Below are positions 25,310-35,484 of a DNA stretch of 64,000 nucleotides, piece by piece (within the stretch, counting starts at the first letter, position 1; each line of letters begins with the position of its first letter). The DNA comes from Exiguobacterium profundum (GTDB lineage Bacteria > Bacillota > Bacilli > Exiguobacteriales > Exiguobacteriaceae): the NCBI RefSeq assembly GCF_001909285.1, contig NZ_MRSV01000001.1, positions 2,374,556-2,438,555 on the forward strand, in the 5' to 3' direction. The position numbers were made by a program, and so were the translations under genes. The notes beneath the pieces were generated by a model that worked only from the letters and a program-made list of their open reading frames with translations, ran no database searches and was not told where the DNA came from.

Positions 25310-25645
25310 TTATATACCAAAATGAACTACATCCTTTCCTTCGCGTTGAGCTGAGAGAATGAGGGTTGCCAAGTCATTCAACTCCTCGGCATGAATGAAA
25401 GATTGTGATTCTATGACAATCTCATAAAGATGTGGCAAAGATTCGTTTGGGATAATGGTTATGCCGTGATAACACAATCCAAACCGAAAGCGATTGTATG
25501 AATGATAGTAGGTACGTACAATCGAACACGCCTCCATCAATTCCTGGATCAATTCGTCATGAACCTTCGTATATGTAGGATGATTTGATACGTAGACTGG
25601 TAAATCTAACTCTCGATGCCATGTATCGAATTCATGGATTGGCAA
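25310..25645 (-). CDS. Small acidic protein, paralogue of the neighbouring gene
   Basis: The 111-residue protein pairs with the 24944 gene as a tandem duplicate. Conserved features are TYYHSYNRFRFGLCYHGITI, NESLPHLYEIVI and the C-terminal EGKDVVHFGI. It has no signal peptide or membrane segment. The start is TTG at 25643-25645 with AAGGA about 11 bases upstream, a weak initiation site. It lies between the GNAT gene and its paralogue in the same direction; the 18-base gap to the paralogue suggests cotranscription. Confidence 0.66.
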   Translation of the reverse strand: MPIHEFDTWHRELDLPVYVSNHPTYTKVHDELIQELMEACSIVRTYYHSYNRFRFGLCYHGITIIPNESLPHLYEIVIESQSFIHAEELNDLATLILSAQREGKDVVHFGI

Positions 25646-25715
25646 AATATATGACGTCCTTCCATCGTTTTTTCTGCTCCAATTTGAATTTGAAAAATGC
25701 TTTCTTTATTTCCTA

Positions 25716-26162
25716 CTAAATGGACTTATAATAGCCTGTCCCTGTTCCATCAAAGCCCATCTTTTTGTAGAATACGTGTGAACCCGTTCGTCGATTTCCT
25801 GTATTGACCGCTATTTTCATTATGCCATGTTGATGTGCCCAATCTTGAACATGATTCACTAAAGAAGCCCCGACCCCATTTTTTTGATGAGATGCCTTCA
25901 CTACAAGAGCAATGATTCGAATGTAGGATGCATCTACTTCATAAGACACTCCTCTAAAAAAACCAATCATCCCTACAATTTCTTGATTTTCCACCGCTAC
26001 AAATGTGTGATAATTCGAATCTTGTTGAATATTCATCAAACGGATTGCCATCTGCTTTTCTGTAGTCGGGTATCCCAACTCTCCCATTAATTCTGACAGT
26101 GCAGCTACATCATTCATTTCAGCAGTACGAATTCGTAGAATCATTTCCTTTCGATTGAGCAA
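25716..26162 (-). CDS. GNAT family N-acetyltransferase
   Basis: The 148-residue protein has the GNAT fold: N-terminal RIRTAEMNDVAALSELMGEL, the strand ALVVKASHQKNGVGASLVNH that binds acetyl-CoA (Q/R-x-x-G-x-G/A pattern), and IAVNTGNRRTGSHVFYKKMGF at the end. The substrate cannot be told from sequence. The start is TTG at 26160-26162 with GGAGGG at about 7 bases; an internal ATG at residue 7 has no proper site. It follows a lipoprotein gene at a 46-base distance. Confidence 0.88.
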   Translation of the reverse strand: MLNRKEMILRIRTAEMNDVAALSELMGELGYPTTEKQMAIRLMNIQQDSNYHTFVAVENQEIVGMIGFFRGVSYEVDASYIRIIALVVKASHQKNGVGASLVNHVQDWAHQHGIMKIAVNTGNRRTGSHVFYKKMGFDGTGTGYYKSI

Positions 26163-26208
26163 CAGGCCCCCTCCTTTTCATCGGTTCTATAAGTGTGCGT
26201 GTTCATCT

Positions 26209-26973
26209 TTACTCCGGATCATGAAACGGAAACGATACGGACGAAGGTTCCGGTAGCGAGTCAGTGAGTACCAATAACTCTTCTTCTGAGATATTTCCTG
26301 TCACGATAATCAGTCTTCCTTGTGATAAATAGTATAAACCGTTCCCATATGATTGTTCCAAAACATACGGTTCTGGCTGTTCCGACATCTCCCCTTCTAC
26401 TTCAGTGAAAGAATCCGTCACAATGATACTGATGAGGCGTGTCTCGTCATATAACGTCCAAAGCTTCACCGACCAATCGCTACCTGAATAATCCGTACTG
26501 ATGGCCTCCATCTCTTTATTAGGAAGATCTAATCCGTGAACGAACGCTGATGATGTTTCTGGAATCCCGAAACGTTGCATTCCACGCTGCGCCCACTCAT
26601 TTCTCACATCGTAAATGAATACGCCAAACGGGTTCTCACGGTCAGGGACGGTCATCGCAACTAAACCAATTCCTCCGACCATCGTCTCCGTTAAAATGTG
26701 ATCTTTCGATAAATGTCTCGTCGACCCATCTTCATATTGAAGGGTCGTTTGTGCCACAACGGCATCTGAAATCTGTTTCGTTCCTGCTGGCACTTCAACA
26801 ATCGTCGTCCCCGTCACTTCTACGTCTGGAAATTGGGATTCATCAATCACTCTCTCCTTCTCGATCTCTTCCACATCCATCACATCCACTGTTTCGATAG
26901 ATTTCGTCTCTTTTGGTGTCATACACCCCGCTAGTCCCAACACAAGAACACATATTACCCCGATTCGCTTCAT
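26209..26973 (-). CDS. Lipoprotein of unknown function
   Basis: The 254-residue product starts MKRIGVICVLVLGLAGCMT, a lipoprotein signal with lipobox LAGC (Cys17), so it should be anchored on the outer face of the membrane. The mature part is acidic and beta-rich, with a Glu/Asp-rich linker (VMDVEEIEKERVIDESQ) before a folded domain containing TTLQYEDGSTRHLSKD. No family is recognised, though the two-lobed layout recalls DUF4367-type lipoproteins. It follows the valS terminator and heads the GNAT and paralogue genes. Confidence 0.8.
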   Translation of the reverse strand: MKRIGVICVLVLGLAGCMTPKETKSIETVDVMDVEEIEKERVIDESQFPDVEVTGTTIVEVPAGTKQISDAVVAQTTLQYEDGSTRHLSKDHILTETMVGGIGLVAMTVPDRENPFGVFIYDVRNEWAQRGMQRFGIPETSSAFVHGLDLPNKEMEAISTDYSGSDWSVKLWTLYDETRLISIIVTDSFTEVEGEMSEQPEPYVLEQSYGNGLYYLSQGRLIIVTGNISEEELLVLTDSLPEPSSVSFPFHDPE

Positions 26974-27021
26974 CTCATATCCCCTTTTCTACGCCCATCT
27001 CTCCAAATTCTACCAAAACAC

Positions 27022-27060
27022 AAAAAAACCTTCTTCAGAGAATCAATCTCCAAAGAAGGT
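27022..27060 (-). terminator. valS terminator
   Basis: Arms ACCTTCTT (27028-27035 complement) and AAGAAGGT (27053-27060) followed by seven T on the minus strand, 7 bases after the valS stop. Confidence 0.87.
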
Positions 27061-27067
27061 GTGAGTC

Positions 27068-29719
27068 TTACTTACGCAACTCTTCCAAACGGGCGCGGAC
27101 CGCGTCACGCTTGTCGAGGTAGTCTTTTTCTTTTGCTTTCTCTTCGTCGATGACGTGAGCCGGCGCCTTGGCGATGAAGCCTTGGTTTCCGAGTTTCTTC
27201 TGCACGCGCTCGACTTCTTTCTCATACTTCGCCACTTCTTTTTCAAGACGAGCGATTTCTTCTTCGAAGTTGATGAGGTCTGCGAGCGGGATGAAGAGCT
27301 CCGCTCCCGTCATGATCGCGGACATCGACTTGTCCGGAGCCGTGAGACCACGTCCGATCTCAAGCTCTGTCGCATTCGTGAACTTGCCGATCGTCATTTC
27401 GTTCGCGCTCAAGTAACCTTGTGTCGCATCATCACTCGTCGAGATGAAGAGCTGGATCGGTTTCGACATCGGTGCGTTCACTTCGGCACGGATGTTACGA
27501 ACCGAGCGGATGACGTTCATCACAGCTTCAAACGTTGGAACCGAGTCTGCGAAATGAAGATCGTCACGACGCGTCGGGTAGCTTGCACGAACGATTGAAT
27601 CGCCTTCGTGCGGCAAGTGTTGCCAAATTTCTTCTGTGAGGAACGGCATGAACGGGTGCATGAGACGCATGATCGAATCGAGCGTATGCGCGAGGACCGA
27701 ACGTGTCGTGTGCTTCGCCGCTTCATCCTCACCATAGAGCGTGAGTTTCGCCATCTCGATGTACCAGTTACAGAACTCTTCCCAGATGAAGTTGTACAAG
27801 TAACGACCAGCTTCACCGAACTCGTACTTGTCGACGAGGCGTGTCACTTGGTCAATCGTGTCGTTCAAGCGTGTCAAGATCCACTTATCGGCAAGCGTCT
27901 TCTCGCCCGTGAGGTCGATGTCTTCGACTTTGAGCCCATCCATGTTCATGAGCGCGAAACGACTTGCGTTCCAAATCTTGTTCGCAAAGTTCCATGTCGA
28001 CTCGATCTTCTCCCAATAGAAACGAAGGTCGTTCCCTGGTGTCGAACCTGTGAGGAGGAACCAACGGAGTGAATCCGCTCCGTATTGGTCGATAACTTCC
28101 ATCGGGTCAACGCCGTTACCGAGAGATTTCGACATCTTGCGTCCTTCCGAGTCACGGATGAGACCGTGGATGAGGACATCGTTGAACGGTTGCTTCCCTG
28201 TGAACTCGAGTGATTGGAAGATCATACGCGATACCCAGAAGAAGATGATGTCGTATCCCGTGACGAGCGCGCTCGTCGGGAAGTAACGGTTGAAGTCCGG
28301 TGCGTCCGTATCCGGCCAGCCCATCGTTGAGAACGGCCAGAGTGCTGACGAGAACCATGTGTCAAGAACGTCTTCGTCTTGTGTCCAGTTCTCACTGTCC
28401 GCTGGCGCCTCTTTCCCTACATATACTTCACCTGTCTCGTTATGGTACCAAGCCGGGATGCGGTGGCCCCACCAAAGTTGGCGGCTGATACACCAGTCGC
28501 GGATGTTCTCCATCCAACGGAGGTATGTGCCTTCGAAGCGCTCTGGGACGAAGTTGACTTTCGTATCGTCGTTCCCTTGTGCTTCAAGTGCTGCTTTCGA
28601 GAGTGGCTCCATATCAACAAACCATTGTTTCGAAAGATATGGTTCGATGACCGCGCCAGAACGTTCCGAATGACCTACCGAGTGCGTGTGCGGCTCAATC
28701 TTCACGAGTGTGCCGTCCGCCTCAAGGTCTTTGACGAGTTGCTTGCGGCATTCGAAGCGGTCGAGCCCTTCGTACTTACCAGCATTCTCGTTCATCTTCC
28801 CGCCTTCATCCATGACGAGGATGCGTGGAAGCTCGTGGCGGTTTCCGATTTCAAAGTCGTTCGGGTCGTGTGCTGGCGTGATCTTCACGCAACCTGTACC
28901 GAACTCCATGTCGACATAGTCGTCGGCAACGATCGGGATTTCACGGTTCATGACTGGAAGCATGATCGTCTTGCCGATGAGGTGTGTGTAACGCTCATCT
29001 TTCGGGTTGACGGCAACCGCCGTATCACCGAGCATCGTCTCGGGACGTGTCGTCGCGATCTCGATGTGACCCGAACCGTCAGCGAGTGGGTATTTCATGT
29101 GATAGAATGCACCCTCGACTTCTTGGTAAATGACCTCGATATCTGAAACGGCCGTCTTTTGAGCCGGGTCCCAGTTGACGATGTATTCGCCACGGTAAAT
29201 CAAGCCTTTTTCATAAAGACGGACGAATACTTCTTGAACGGCTTTTGAGAGCCCTTCGTCGAGTGTGAAGCGCTCACGCGAGTAGTCGAGACCGAGACCA
29301 AGTTTTGACCATTGGTCGCGAATCGTCTTCGCGTACTCGTCTTTCCATTCCCACGTCTTCTCGAGGAACTTTTCACGTCCGAGGTCGTAACGCATGACGC
29401 CTTCTTCACGGAGCTTTTGCTCGACTTTCGCTTGTGTCGCAATCCCGGCGTGGTCCATCCCTGGGAGCCAGAGCACGTCATAGCCTTGCATACGCTTGAG
29501 GCGTGTCAATAAATCTTGGAGCGTCGTATCCCAGGCGTGACCGAGGTGAAGTTTCCCGGTAACGTTCGGTGGTGGGATGACAATCGTGTACGGTTGTTTC
29601 GAATCGTCCTCGTCTGCTTTAAATACATCGTTCTCTAACCAGTAGTCGTACCATTTTGACTCCGTCGCACTTGGGTCGTACTTCGTCGGCATGGTGATTT
29701 CATTTGTCTCATGGGCCAT
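27068..29719 (-). CDS. valS: Valyl-tRNA synthetase
   Basis: The 883-residue class I synthetase charges tRNA-Val. It has the HIGH motif in [15 protein letters not shown], the editing domain ([18 protein letters not shown]), the KMSKS motif in [19 protein letters not shown], the anticodon-binding region with [13 protein letters not shown] and the C-terminal coiled-coil arm (about residues 815-880). The start is ATG 29719 (MAHETNE) with GAGGAGG at spacing 8; the in-frame extension upstream runs into the T-box terminator. It is controlled by the T-box leader just upstream. Confidence 0.97.
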   Translation of the reverse strand: MAHETNEITMPTKYDPSATESKWYDYWLENDVFKADEDDSKQPYTIVIPPPNVTGKLHLGHAWDTTLQDLLTRLKRMQGYDVLWLPGMDHAGIATQAKVEQKLREEGVMRYDLGREKFLEKTWEWKDEYAKTIRDQWSKLGLGLDYSRERFTLDEGLSKAVQEVFVRLYEKGLIYRGEYIVNWDPAQKTAVSDIEVIYQEVEGAFYHMKYPLADGSGHIEIATTRPETMLGDTAVAVNPKDERYTHLIGKTIMLPVMNREIPIVADDYVDMEFGTGCVKITPAHDPNDFEIGNRHELPRILVMDEGGKMNENAGKYEGLDRFECRKQLVKDLEADGTLVKIEPHTHSVGHSERSGAVIEPYLSKQWFVDMEPLSKAALEAQGNDDTKVNFVPERFEGTYLRWMENIRDWCISRQLWWGHRIPAWYHNETGEVYVGKEAPADSENWTQDEDVLDTWFSSALWPFSTMGWPDTDAPDFNRYFPTSALVTGYDIIFFWVSRMIFQSLEFTGKQPFNDVLIHGLIRDSEGRKMSKSLGNGVDPMEVIDQYGADSLRWFLLTGSTPGNDLRFYWEKIESTWNFANKIWNASRFALMNMDGLKVEDIDLTGEKTLADKWILTRLNDTIDQVTRLVDKYEFGEAGRYLYNFIWEEFCNWYIEMAKLTLYGEDEAAKHTTRSVLAHTLDSIMRLMHPFMPFLTEEIWQHLPHEGDSIVRASYPTRRDDLHFADSVPTFEAVMNVIRSVRNIRAEVNAPMSKPIQLFISTSDDATQGYLSANEMTIGKFTNATELEIGRGLTAPDKSMSAIMTGAELFIPLADLINFEEEIARLEKEVAKYEKEVERVQKKLGNQGFIAKAPAHVIDEEKAKEKDYLDKRDAVRARLEELRK

Positions 29720-29749
29720 GTGTAGCGCCTCCTCTATGTTATTGGTGAA

Positions 29750-30005
29750 CACAAAAACGGCTTCTCTCGTCCTATACGCTAAGGACGAAAGAAGCCGTGA
29801 TCTTCCGCGGTACCACCTTAGTTCGCCAAAAAGTGGCGCACTCAAAATCGAATAACGGTCGATGGACCGAACTTTCCTACTCCATTCAGAAAGTCAGCTC
29901 CGAGGCGACTTCCGCGTCCATCCCTCGCAACCTTTCACCAAGCGGTCGCGTCTCTAAAAGGAATGGAGGATGCGTACTACTCCTCATCAATGCTTTTCAT
30001 CGTAT
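29750..30005 (-). promoter_or_regulatory. T-box leader of valS, GUC specifier
   Basis: The antiterminator T-box AAGGTGGTACCGCGG lies at 29806-29820. It is followed by a terminator with 15-bp arms (CGGCTTCTTTCGTCC to GGACGAGAGAAGCCG, about 29758-29797) and a T run. Stem I starts GATGAGGAGTAGTACGC near 29990 and closes with GCGGAAGTCGCCTC; the triplet GTC at 29907-29909, in the usual GAA-NNN-purine context, is a valine codon and so the likely specifier. Uncharged tRNA-Val(GAC) would favour readthrough into valS. Confidence 0.93.
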
Positions 30006-30015
30006 CTGTTAAATA

Positions 30016-30044
30016 ATTGTAGCGACAGAAACGTCAGCAGTCAA
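30016..30044 (-). promoter_or_regulatory. Promoter of the valS T-box transcript
   Basis: TTGACT (30039-30044) and TACAAT (30016-30021) with a 17-base spacer, close to sigma-A consensus. It begins three bases after the hemL stop, with no terminator between. Confidence 0.85.
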
Positions 30045-30046
30045 GA

Positions 30047-31351
30047 TTAGAGTGAAAACTCTTCTTGAAGCTCCTTGAACGTCGCCTCGACCGCTGCGAT
30101 CGTCTTCTCGATATCCTCGTCCGTATGAGCCGTCGATAGGAACAATCCTTCGAACTGTGACGGTGGCAAGAAGACGCCGCGCGCCGCCATCTTCTGATAG
30201 TACGAACGGAACATCTCGAGGTTTGCCGACTTCGCTTTCTCGAAGTTCGTCACTTTCTCGTTCGTGAAGAAGAAACCGAACATCGAGCCAGCACGGTTCG
30301 TGTCGTGTGGGATGTTGTATTTCTCACCAGCCTGCGTGAAGCCTTCGGCGAGACGGTCTGCTTTACGCTCGAACTCGGCGTAGTGCTCAGGTTTGAGTTG
30401 CGAGAGTGTCGTGTAACCAGCAATCATCGCGAGAGGGTTACCCGAGAGCGTACCTGCTTGATAGATTGGACCTTGTGGTGCAATCTGTTCCATGATCTCG
30501 CGTTTCCCACCGTATGCACCGACCGGAAGTCCGCCGCCGATGACTTTTCCGAGACATGTGAGGTCCGGTGTGACACCGAAGTACCCTTGTGCACAGTTGT
30601 ACCCGACACGGAAGCCCGTCATGACCTCATCAAAGATGAGGAGCGCGCCGTTTTGTTCCGTGATCTCACGAAGTCCTTCGAGGAACCCTGGTTGTGGTGG
30701 CACGAAACCCATGTTTCCTGCTGCTGGTTCGACGATGACGCCAGCGAGATCATCACCGTATTTTTCAAAGGCGACGCGGACTGCGTCCAAGTCATTGTAA
30801 GGAACCGTGAGCGTATGGCTCGCGAGCTCTTTCGGTACACCTGGTGAGTCTGGAAGACCGAGCGTCGCGACGCCAGACCCGGCTTTGATGAGAAGCGAGT
30901 CACCGTGTCCGTGGTAACATCCTTCGAATTTCAAAATCTTTGTCTTTCCGGTATAGCCGCGTGCGAGGCGAAGTGCCGCCATCGTCGCTTCCGTTCCCGA
31001 GTTGACCATGCGGACCATCTCGATCGATGGGACACGGTCGATGACGAGTTCTGCCATCTTCGTCTCAAGCTCGGTCGGCGTCCCGAACGTCCAGCCTTTT
31101 TCAGCTTGTTCTTGGATCGCTTTCGTGACGACCGGATCACGGTGACCGAGGATGAGTGGTCCCCATGAGAGGACGTAATCGATATATTCGTTGCCATCGA
31201 TGTCATAGACGCGTGAGCCTTCACCACGTTCGGCGAAAATTGGCGTCATCCCGACCGATTTATAGGCACGGACCGGGCTGTTGACACCGCCTGGCATGAG
31301 TGGACGAGCTTGTTCGAACGCTTCCTGTGAGCGCGTTTGGTTGTATGTCAT
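30047..31351 (-). CDS. hemL: Glutamate-1-semialdehyde 2,1-aminomutase
   Basis: The 434-residue PLP enzyme converts glutamate-1-semialdehyde to 5-aminolevulinate. Evidence: [17 protein letters not shown] at the N-terminus, [45 protein letters not shown] and the PLP lysine in [17 protein letters not shown]. Length is typical. It is the last gene of the haem operon and its start overlaps the hemB stop by four bases. B. subtilis has sporulation genes after hemL; here the valS promoter follows at once. Confidence 0.97.
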   Translation of the reverse strand: MTYNQTRSQEAFEQARPLMPGGVNSPVRAYKSVGMTPIFAERGEGSRVYDIDGNEYIDYVLSWGPLILGHRDPVVTKAIQEQAEKGWTFGTPTELETKMAELVIDRVPSIEMVRMVNSGTEATMAALRLARGYTGKTKILKFEGCYHGHGDSLLIKAGSGVATLGLPDSPGVPKELASHTLTVPYNDLDAVRVAFEKYGDDLAGVIVEPAAGNMGFVPPQPGFLEGLREITEQNGALLIFDEVMTGFRVGYNCAQGYFGVTPDLTCLGKVIGGGLPVGAYGGKREIMEQIAPQGPIYQAGTLSGNPLAMIAGYTTLSQLKPEHYAEFERKADRLAEGFTQAGEKYNIPHDTNRAGSMFGFFFTNEKVTNFEKAKSANLEMFRSYYQKMAARGVFLPPSQFEGLFLSTAHTDEDIEKTIAAVEATFKELQEEFSL

Positions 31352-32328
31352 GCGTAGTCTCCTTCCAAATAGCGACAGACGTCTTTTGCGAAATACGTGA
31401 CGATGAGATCGGCACCGGCACGTTTGAATCCGACCATCGTCTCCATGACGATGCGTTCTTCATCGACCCAGTCGTTGAGTGACGCGGCTTTGATCATCGC
31501 ATACTCACCGCTCACGTTATACGCCACGATTGGCATATCGAGTGAGTCGCGCATGTCACGGATAATGTCCATGAACGCGAGAGCCGGTTTGACGATCATG
31601 AAGTCGGCACCTTGTTCGACGTCCGATTGTGACTCACGGAACGCCTCACGACGGTTCGCCGGGTCCATCTGATACCCTTTACGGTCGCCTTCACCAGGAG
31701 CCGATTGGGCTGCGTCACGGAACGGTCCGTAATACGCAGACGCATATTTGACGCCGTAGCTCATGATTGGAATGTGACTGAATCCGTTTTGGTCGAGACC
31801 TTCACGGATAGCTGCGACGAATCCATCCATCATCGAGCTCGGTGCGATGACATCGGCACCCGCTTGTGCTTGCGTAATGGCTGTCTGGACGTGAAGTGGA
31901 AGTGATGCGTCGTTATCGACGTCCCCATCCTTCACGAGACCACAGTGACCTGTCGACGTGTACTCACAAAGGCACGTATCGGCGATGACCGTGAGCTGTG
32001 GCGCCCACTCCTTCACTTTACGAATCGCTTCCTGGACGATGCCGTGGTCATGATACGCTTCGCTGCCTTCCGGGTCTTTATGTTCCGGCACACCGAACAA
32101 AAGCACAGATTGAAGACCGAGGTCGACGATTTCTTTAATCTCTTCTTCGAGTCGGTCAAGTGAATAATTGAAGACGCCAGGCATCGAGCTGACTTCACGT
32201 TTAATGTTAGTCCCTTCAATGATGAAGAGCGGGTAAATCAAATCTTCTTTTCGAACATGATTTTCACGTACGAGGGCACGCATCGACTTCGATGAGCGAA
32301 GACGACGGTGACGGTCAAACTGGTTCAT
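31348..32328 (-). CDS. hemB: Delta-aminolevulinic acid dehydratase (porphobilinogen synthase)
   Basis: The 326-residue enzyme condenses two 5-aminolevulinate molecules to porphobilinogen. The zinc-type cysteines are seen in [15 protein letters not shown], so this is the Zn-dependent class; the Schiff-base lysines lie in [20 protein letters not shown] and [11 protein letters not shown]. The start is ATG 32328 ([11 protein letters not shown]) with GGGGAGG at spacing 7 and overlaps the hemD stop (ATGA). An upstream in-frame extension of 40 residues belongs to hemD sequence. Confidence 0.96.
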   Translation of the reverse strand: MNQFDRHRRLRSSKSMRALVRENHVRKEDLIYPLFIIEGTNIKREVSSMPGVFNYSLDRLEEEIKEIVDLGLQSVLLFGVPEHKDPEGSEAYHDHGIVQEAIRKVKEWAPQLTVIADTCLCEYTSTGHCGLVKDGDVDNDASLPLHVQTAITQAQAGADVIAPSSMMDGFVAAIREGLDQNGFSHIPIMSYGVKYASAYYGPFRDAAQSAPGEGDRKGYQMDPANRREAFRESQSDVEQGADFMIVKPALAFMDIIRDMRDSLDMPIVAYNVSGEYAMIKAASLNDWVDEERIVMETMVGFKRAGADLIVTYFAKDVCRYLEGDYA

Positions 32329-32990
32329 GAAAAATCCTCCCCTACACACTGTATTAATGCATCCATAGTATAACATTCTGGCACTCGTACCGGTAATGTC
32401 GACACTTGTCGGACGGCGCGTTCGGTCACTTCGCCAATGGCGTACCACGTCCCGTTGAAGTGGGACAAGTGTGGTGTGAGCGCATCGACGGCCGACGGAC
32501 TCAAGACGAGTAACGCCTTCACCGTCTCGAGTTGTTGTTGTTGGGCCGAGGTCAATCGGATTGGAATCGTCTCATACACGACCCAGTCATACACGCAAGG
32601 CAGCATCGACATATGCGACATGTTCGCCAAATTGCCACGTGCAAACAAGACGACATCATCGGTCGAAACAACGTCAGATAACTGCTCAAAAAGCGCCTCA
32701 CCCGTATACGTCTCCGGCATGAGTGAGACGGTAAAGCCCTCCGCTTCAAGCGCCCGCTTCGTCTTCTCTCCGACAGCGGCGACCTTGACGTCACGCGTCA
32801 GATTCCGAAGGGCTTGCACCGCGTTTTGACTCGTGACGACGAGCCAATCGAATCGTTCCACGGGTGGCGGTGTATACGTCTCTCTCGTTTGAATGAGCGG
32901 GACATGATGAACGGAAAGACCGCTCGCCTCGAGCCGTGCCCGTTGCGAAGCGGTCATTCGTTTCGTTCCCGTGTACCAAACGTCACTCAT
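32325..32990 (-). CDS. hemD: Uroporphyrinogen-III synthase
   Basis: The 221-residue protein closes hydroxymethylbilane to uroporphyrinogen III. The family is poorly conserved; recognisable parts are [41 protein letters not shown] and [11 protein letters not shown]. Start chosen: ATG at 32988-32990 ([11 protein letters not shown]), overlapping the hemC stop by eight bases; ten more residues could be added upstream within hemC. Identity rests on both these motifs and its place between hemC and hemB. Confidence 0.9.
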   Translation of the reverse strand: MSDVWYTGTKRMTASQRARLEASGLSVHHVPLIQTRETYTPPPVERFDWLVVTSQNAVQALRNLTRDVKVAAVGEKTKRALEAEGFTVSLMPETYTGEALFEQLSDVVSTDDVVLFARGNLANMSHMSMLPCVYDWVVYETIPIRLTSAQQQQLETVKALLVLSPSAVDALTPHLSHFNGTWYAIGEVTERAVRQVSTLPVRVPECYTMDALIQCVGEDFS

Positions 32991-33900
32991 TGACCGAGGC
33001 GAGGATTTCACGCCCGCCACGACCGAGCAATTCTTCTGCGACGTCCATTCCGAGTGCGATTCCGTCCGTTGACGTTTTCGTCACGCGAAGCACTTCTTTC
33101 CCGTCCACTGACGCGATGAGACCTGTCAGTGTCACGTCGTCACCGTCGACCGTCGCATAACCGCCGACCGGTACGTGACAACTTCCTTCGATCGCTTTTA
33201 AGAAGGTGCGCTCTGCTGTAGCCGCTTTCGCCGTCACATCATCATGCAACAATTGAAGCACTGCTGTCACTTCTGCATCGTCCTTGCGGCTCTCGATGGC
33301 GAGTACGCCCTGGCCGACAGCCGGTACCATGACGTCCGGGTCGAGCGCTTCAAAATCGACACGATCCGTCCATCCCATCCGCTCGAGTCCTGCTTTCGCG
33401 AGCAAGATGGCATTGTAGTTCTCGGAGTCTAACTTCTTCAGACGCGTGTCGATGTTTCCACGAATCCATTGAATCTCAAGGTCAGGACGGGCTGCCAAGA
33501 TTTGAGCACCACGACGGAGTGAGCTCGTTCCGACAATCGAACCTTTTGGAAGCGTCTCGAACGTGTAGCCGTTCTCACAGATGAGGACGTCACGCGCATC
33601 GACACGTTTCGGCATGCAGCTAATATAGAGTTCTTCTGGTAGTTCGGCCGGAACGTCTTTCATGCTGTGTACGGCGAAATCGATGTCCCCATCGAGCATC
33701 TGTTGTTGAATCTCTTTGACGAACAACCCTTTCCCACCGACTTTCGACAATTGCACGTCGACGATTTGGTCACCTTTCGTCACGATTTCTTTAATCTCGA
33801 ACTCGTTCTTTGCTCCAGCTTGCTTCAACTGCTCGATGACCCATTTTGTTTGAGTCATGGCGAGTTGGGAACGGCGTGAGCCGACAATGATTTTCCGCAT
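32983..33900 (-). CDS. hemC: Porphobilinogen deaminase (hydroxymethylbilane synthase)
   Basis: The 305-residue enzyme polymerises four porphobilinogens on a dipyrromethane cofactor. It shows RKIIVGSRRSQLAMTQTKWV, VHSMKDVPAELPEEL, GTSSLRRGAQILAARPDL, RGNIDTRLKKLD and the cofactor-bearing cysteine in EGSCHVPVGGYA. The ATG at 33898-33900 has AAGGAG at spacing 9. It follows hemA after 52 bases that contain a terminator-like hairpin. Confidence 0.97.
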   Translation of the reverse strand: MRKIIVGSRRSQLAMTQTKWVIEQLKQAGAKNEFEIKEIVTKGDQIVDVQLSKVGGKGLFVKEIQQQMLDGDIDFAVHSMKDVPAELPEELYISCMPKRVDARDVLICENGYTFETLPKGSIVGTSSLRRGAQILAARPDLEIQWIRGNIDTRLKKLDSENYNAILLAKAGLERMGWTDRVDFEALDPDVMVPAVGQGVLAIESRKDDAEVTAVLQLLHDDVTAKAATAERTFLKAIEGSCHVPVGGYATVDGDDVTLTGLIASVDGKEVLRVTKTSTDGIALGMDVAEELLGRGGREILASVNE

Positions 33901-33920
33901 GTTCAATCTCTCCTTCATAG

Positions 33921-33946
33921 AAAAAGGCGACACGCGTCGCCTTTTT
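33921..33946 (-). terminator. Intra-operon terminator between hemA and hemC
   Basis: An 11-bp perfect stem AAAAAGGCGAC / GTCGCCTTTTT (33921-33931 with 33936-33946, loop 4) starts 6 bases after the hemA stop and has a U-rich 3' arm on the minus strand. It would lower transcription of hemCDBL relative to hemA. Confidence 0.75.
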
Positions 33947-33952
33947 GTCTTG

Positions 33953-35299
33953 TTAGCGCATCAATGCGCGAAGTGGTGCTTTGGCAGAAGTGGCATCTGT
34001 TTCTTCCACTTCGTCTACAGGTTGTTCCGGCAACTCGACATCAAGTCCGAACGTCTCGATGAATTGAGCGATTCGAACGTTCGCATCCGGTTGAGCCGCT
34101 GCATCTTTAATGTAGTCAATCGGGTCACGAAGCATTTGATTGATGATCGACTTCATGTGCTTCCCGATGACTTTCTTGTCTCGTGCTGACAAATGGTCGA
34201 GCTTACGCTCAAGACTCGTCATCGTATCTTCTTGAATATCAAGGGCACGAGCACGCAACTCGTTCATGATTGGCACGACACCAAGCGTGATGAGCCATGT
34301 TTGGAACTCTTGAATCGCTTCATCGATTTTCATTTCAATCTTTTCAGCCTCGACGAGACGCGCTTCAAGATTTTTGTTTACGATTCCGTTCAAATCATCG
34401 ACATCGAACAAATGCACACCCGGAAGTGTCGCGACCGCTGGATCGATATCTCGCGGCACAGCGATGTCAATGAGAAGAAGCGGACGTTCGCGGCGCAACA
34501 ACTGTGCAGCCGCTACATCGTCGTATCCAATGACGGCATCCTTCGCCCCGGTCGAACTAATCAAAATATCTGCATCAAGTAATCCACATGCGATTTCACG
34601 AATCGAATGGGCACGGCCTTTGAACTTATCCGCTACAGCTTTTGCTTTGCTCTCCGTCCGGTTGAAGACAGCGATTTGTTTCGCACCTGCTTCAAATAAG
34701 TTGAGTGTCGTCAATTCACCCGTCTCACCGGCTCCGACGACGACGACTTGTTTGTCTTCAAGCTGTTGATACATCTCTTGTGCGAGCGTCACGGCAGCCG
34801 AACTGACCGATACAGACATTTCCCCAATTTGCGTGTCCGTATGGGCGCGCTTGGCGAGTGTGACCGCTTCTTTGAATAATTTGTTGAAGACCGTTCCTGT
34901 CGTTCCATGCTCCTGGGCACGGAAGAAACTCGTCTTCACTTGACCTAAAATTTGTGTTTCCCCGATGATCATCGAGTCGAGGCCCGAAGTGACACGGAAC
35001 AAGTGGCGAATCGCCTCTTCCCCTTCTCGAATCGACAAGTATGGTGTGAACTGCTCCATCTCTAGGTTGAACCAGTTCGCCAAGAAACGTTTCGTGTAAT
35101 AACGTCCAGTATGGAGTTGATCTGTCACGACGTACAGCTCCGTCCGGTTACACGTAGACAAAATAACCGACTCGAAAATGCTCTTCTCTTCGCGAAGTGC
35201 AATCATCGCATCCACGATTTCTTGCTCCCCAAACGAGAACTGCTCCCGAATCGCGACAGGGGCTGTCTTGTTATTTAGTCCAACTACGACAATATGCAT
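33953..35299 (-). CDS. hemA: Glutamyl-tRNA reductase
   Basis: The 448-residue NADPH enzyme reduces glutamyl-tRNA to glutamate-1-semialdehyde, the committed step of C5 haem synthesis. Motifs: MHIVVVGLNNKTAPVAIRE, catalytic Cys in LSTCNRTELYVV, GQVKTSFFRAQE, NAD(P) site VVVGAGETGELT, ISSTGAKDAVIG and the C-terminal dimerisation helix. The start is ATG 35299 with AGGGGAAG upstream. It is first in the operon; the hemX gene that follows hemA in B. subtilis is missing. Confidence 0.97.
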   Translation of the reverse strand: MHIVVVGLNNKTAPVAIREQFSFGEQEIVDAMIALREEKSIFESVILSTCNRTELYVVTDQLHTGRYYTKRFLANWFNLEMEQFTPYLSIREGEEAIRHLFRVTSGLDSMIIGETQILGQVKTSFFRAQEHGTTGTVFNKLFKEAVTLAKRAHTDTQIGEMSVSVSSAAVTLAQEMYQQLEDKQVVVVGAGETGELTTLNLFEAGAKQIAVFNRTESKAKAVADKFKGRAHSIREIACGLLDADILISSTGAKDAVIGYDDVAAAQLLRRERPLLLIDIAVPRDIDPAVATLPGVHLFDVDDLNGIVNKNLEARLVEAEKIEMKIDEAIQEFQTWLITLGVVPIMNELRARALDIQEDTMTSLERKLDHLSARDKKVIGKHMKSIINQMLRDPIDYIKDAAAQPDANVRIAQFIETFGLDVELPEQPVDEVEETDATSAKAPLRALMR

Positions 35300-35365
35300 G
35301 TATCTCTTCCCCTCATCTAAAATCCACCGACGGTTGTCTCTTCTTTTTTTCAATCTCTACCGTAC

Positions 35366-35374
35366 ATTATAACA
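35366..35374 (-). promoter_or_regulatory. Extended -10 promoter of hemA
   Basis: TGTTATAAT, an extended -10 (TGn-TATAAT), lies about 67 bases upstream of the hemA start; no convincing -35 is visible, as is usual for such promoters. Confidence 0.6.
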
Positions 35375-35439
35375 GTTCTTATCTGGTAACTATAATCTTC
35401 TGTTTGATTTTCCTGAAATAAAATAAGAACTTTTTGTGA

Positions 35440-35484
35440 CAAAAAGAAGTAGAAATGGCGAAACTCCATTCCTACCCTTTTTTC
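35440..35484. terminator. Terminator after the AI-2E-type permease gene
   Basis: Arms GTAGAAATGG (35449-35458) and CCATTCCTAC (35466-35475) with one G-U pair, followed by TTCTTTTT on the minus strand and also by a T run on the plus strand. It separates the permease gene from the downstream region on the minus strand. Confidence 0.8.

Noticed and set aside
28379-29146. 255-residue plus-strand ORF opposite valS
   Set aside because: It lies wholly inside the well-conserved valS coding region, has no ribosome-binding site or recognisable domain, and its composition is that of a reversed codon-biased gene.
30305-30847. 180-residue plus-strand ORF opposite hemL
   Set aside because: Antisense to conserved hemL sequence, no initiation signal.
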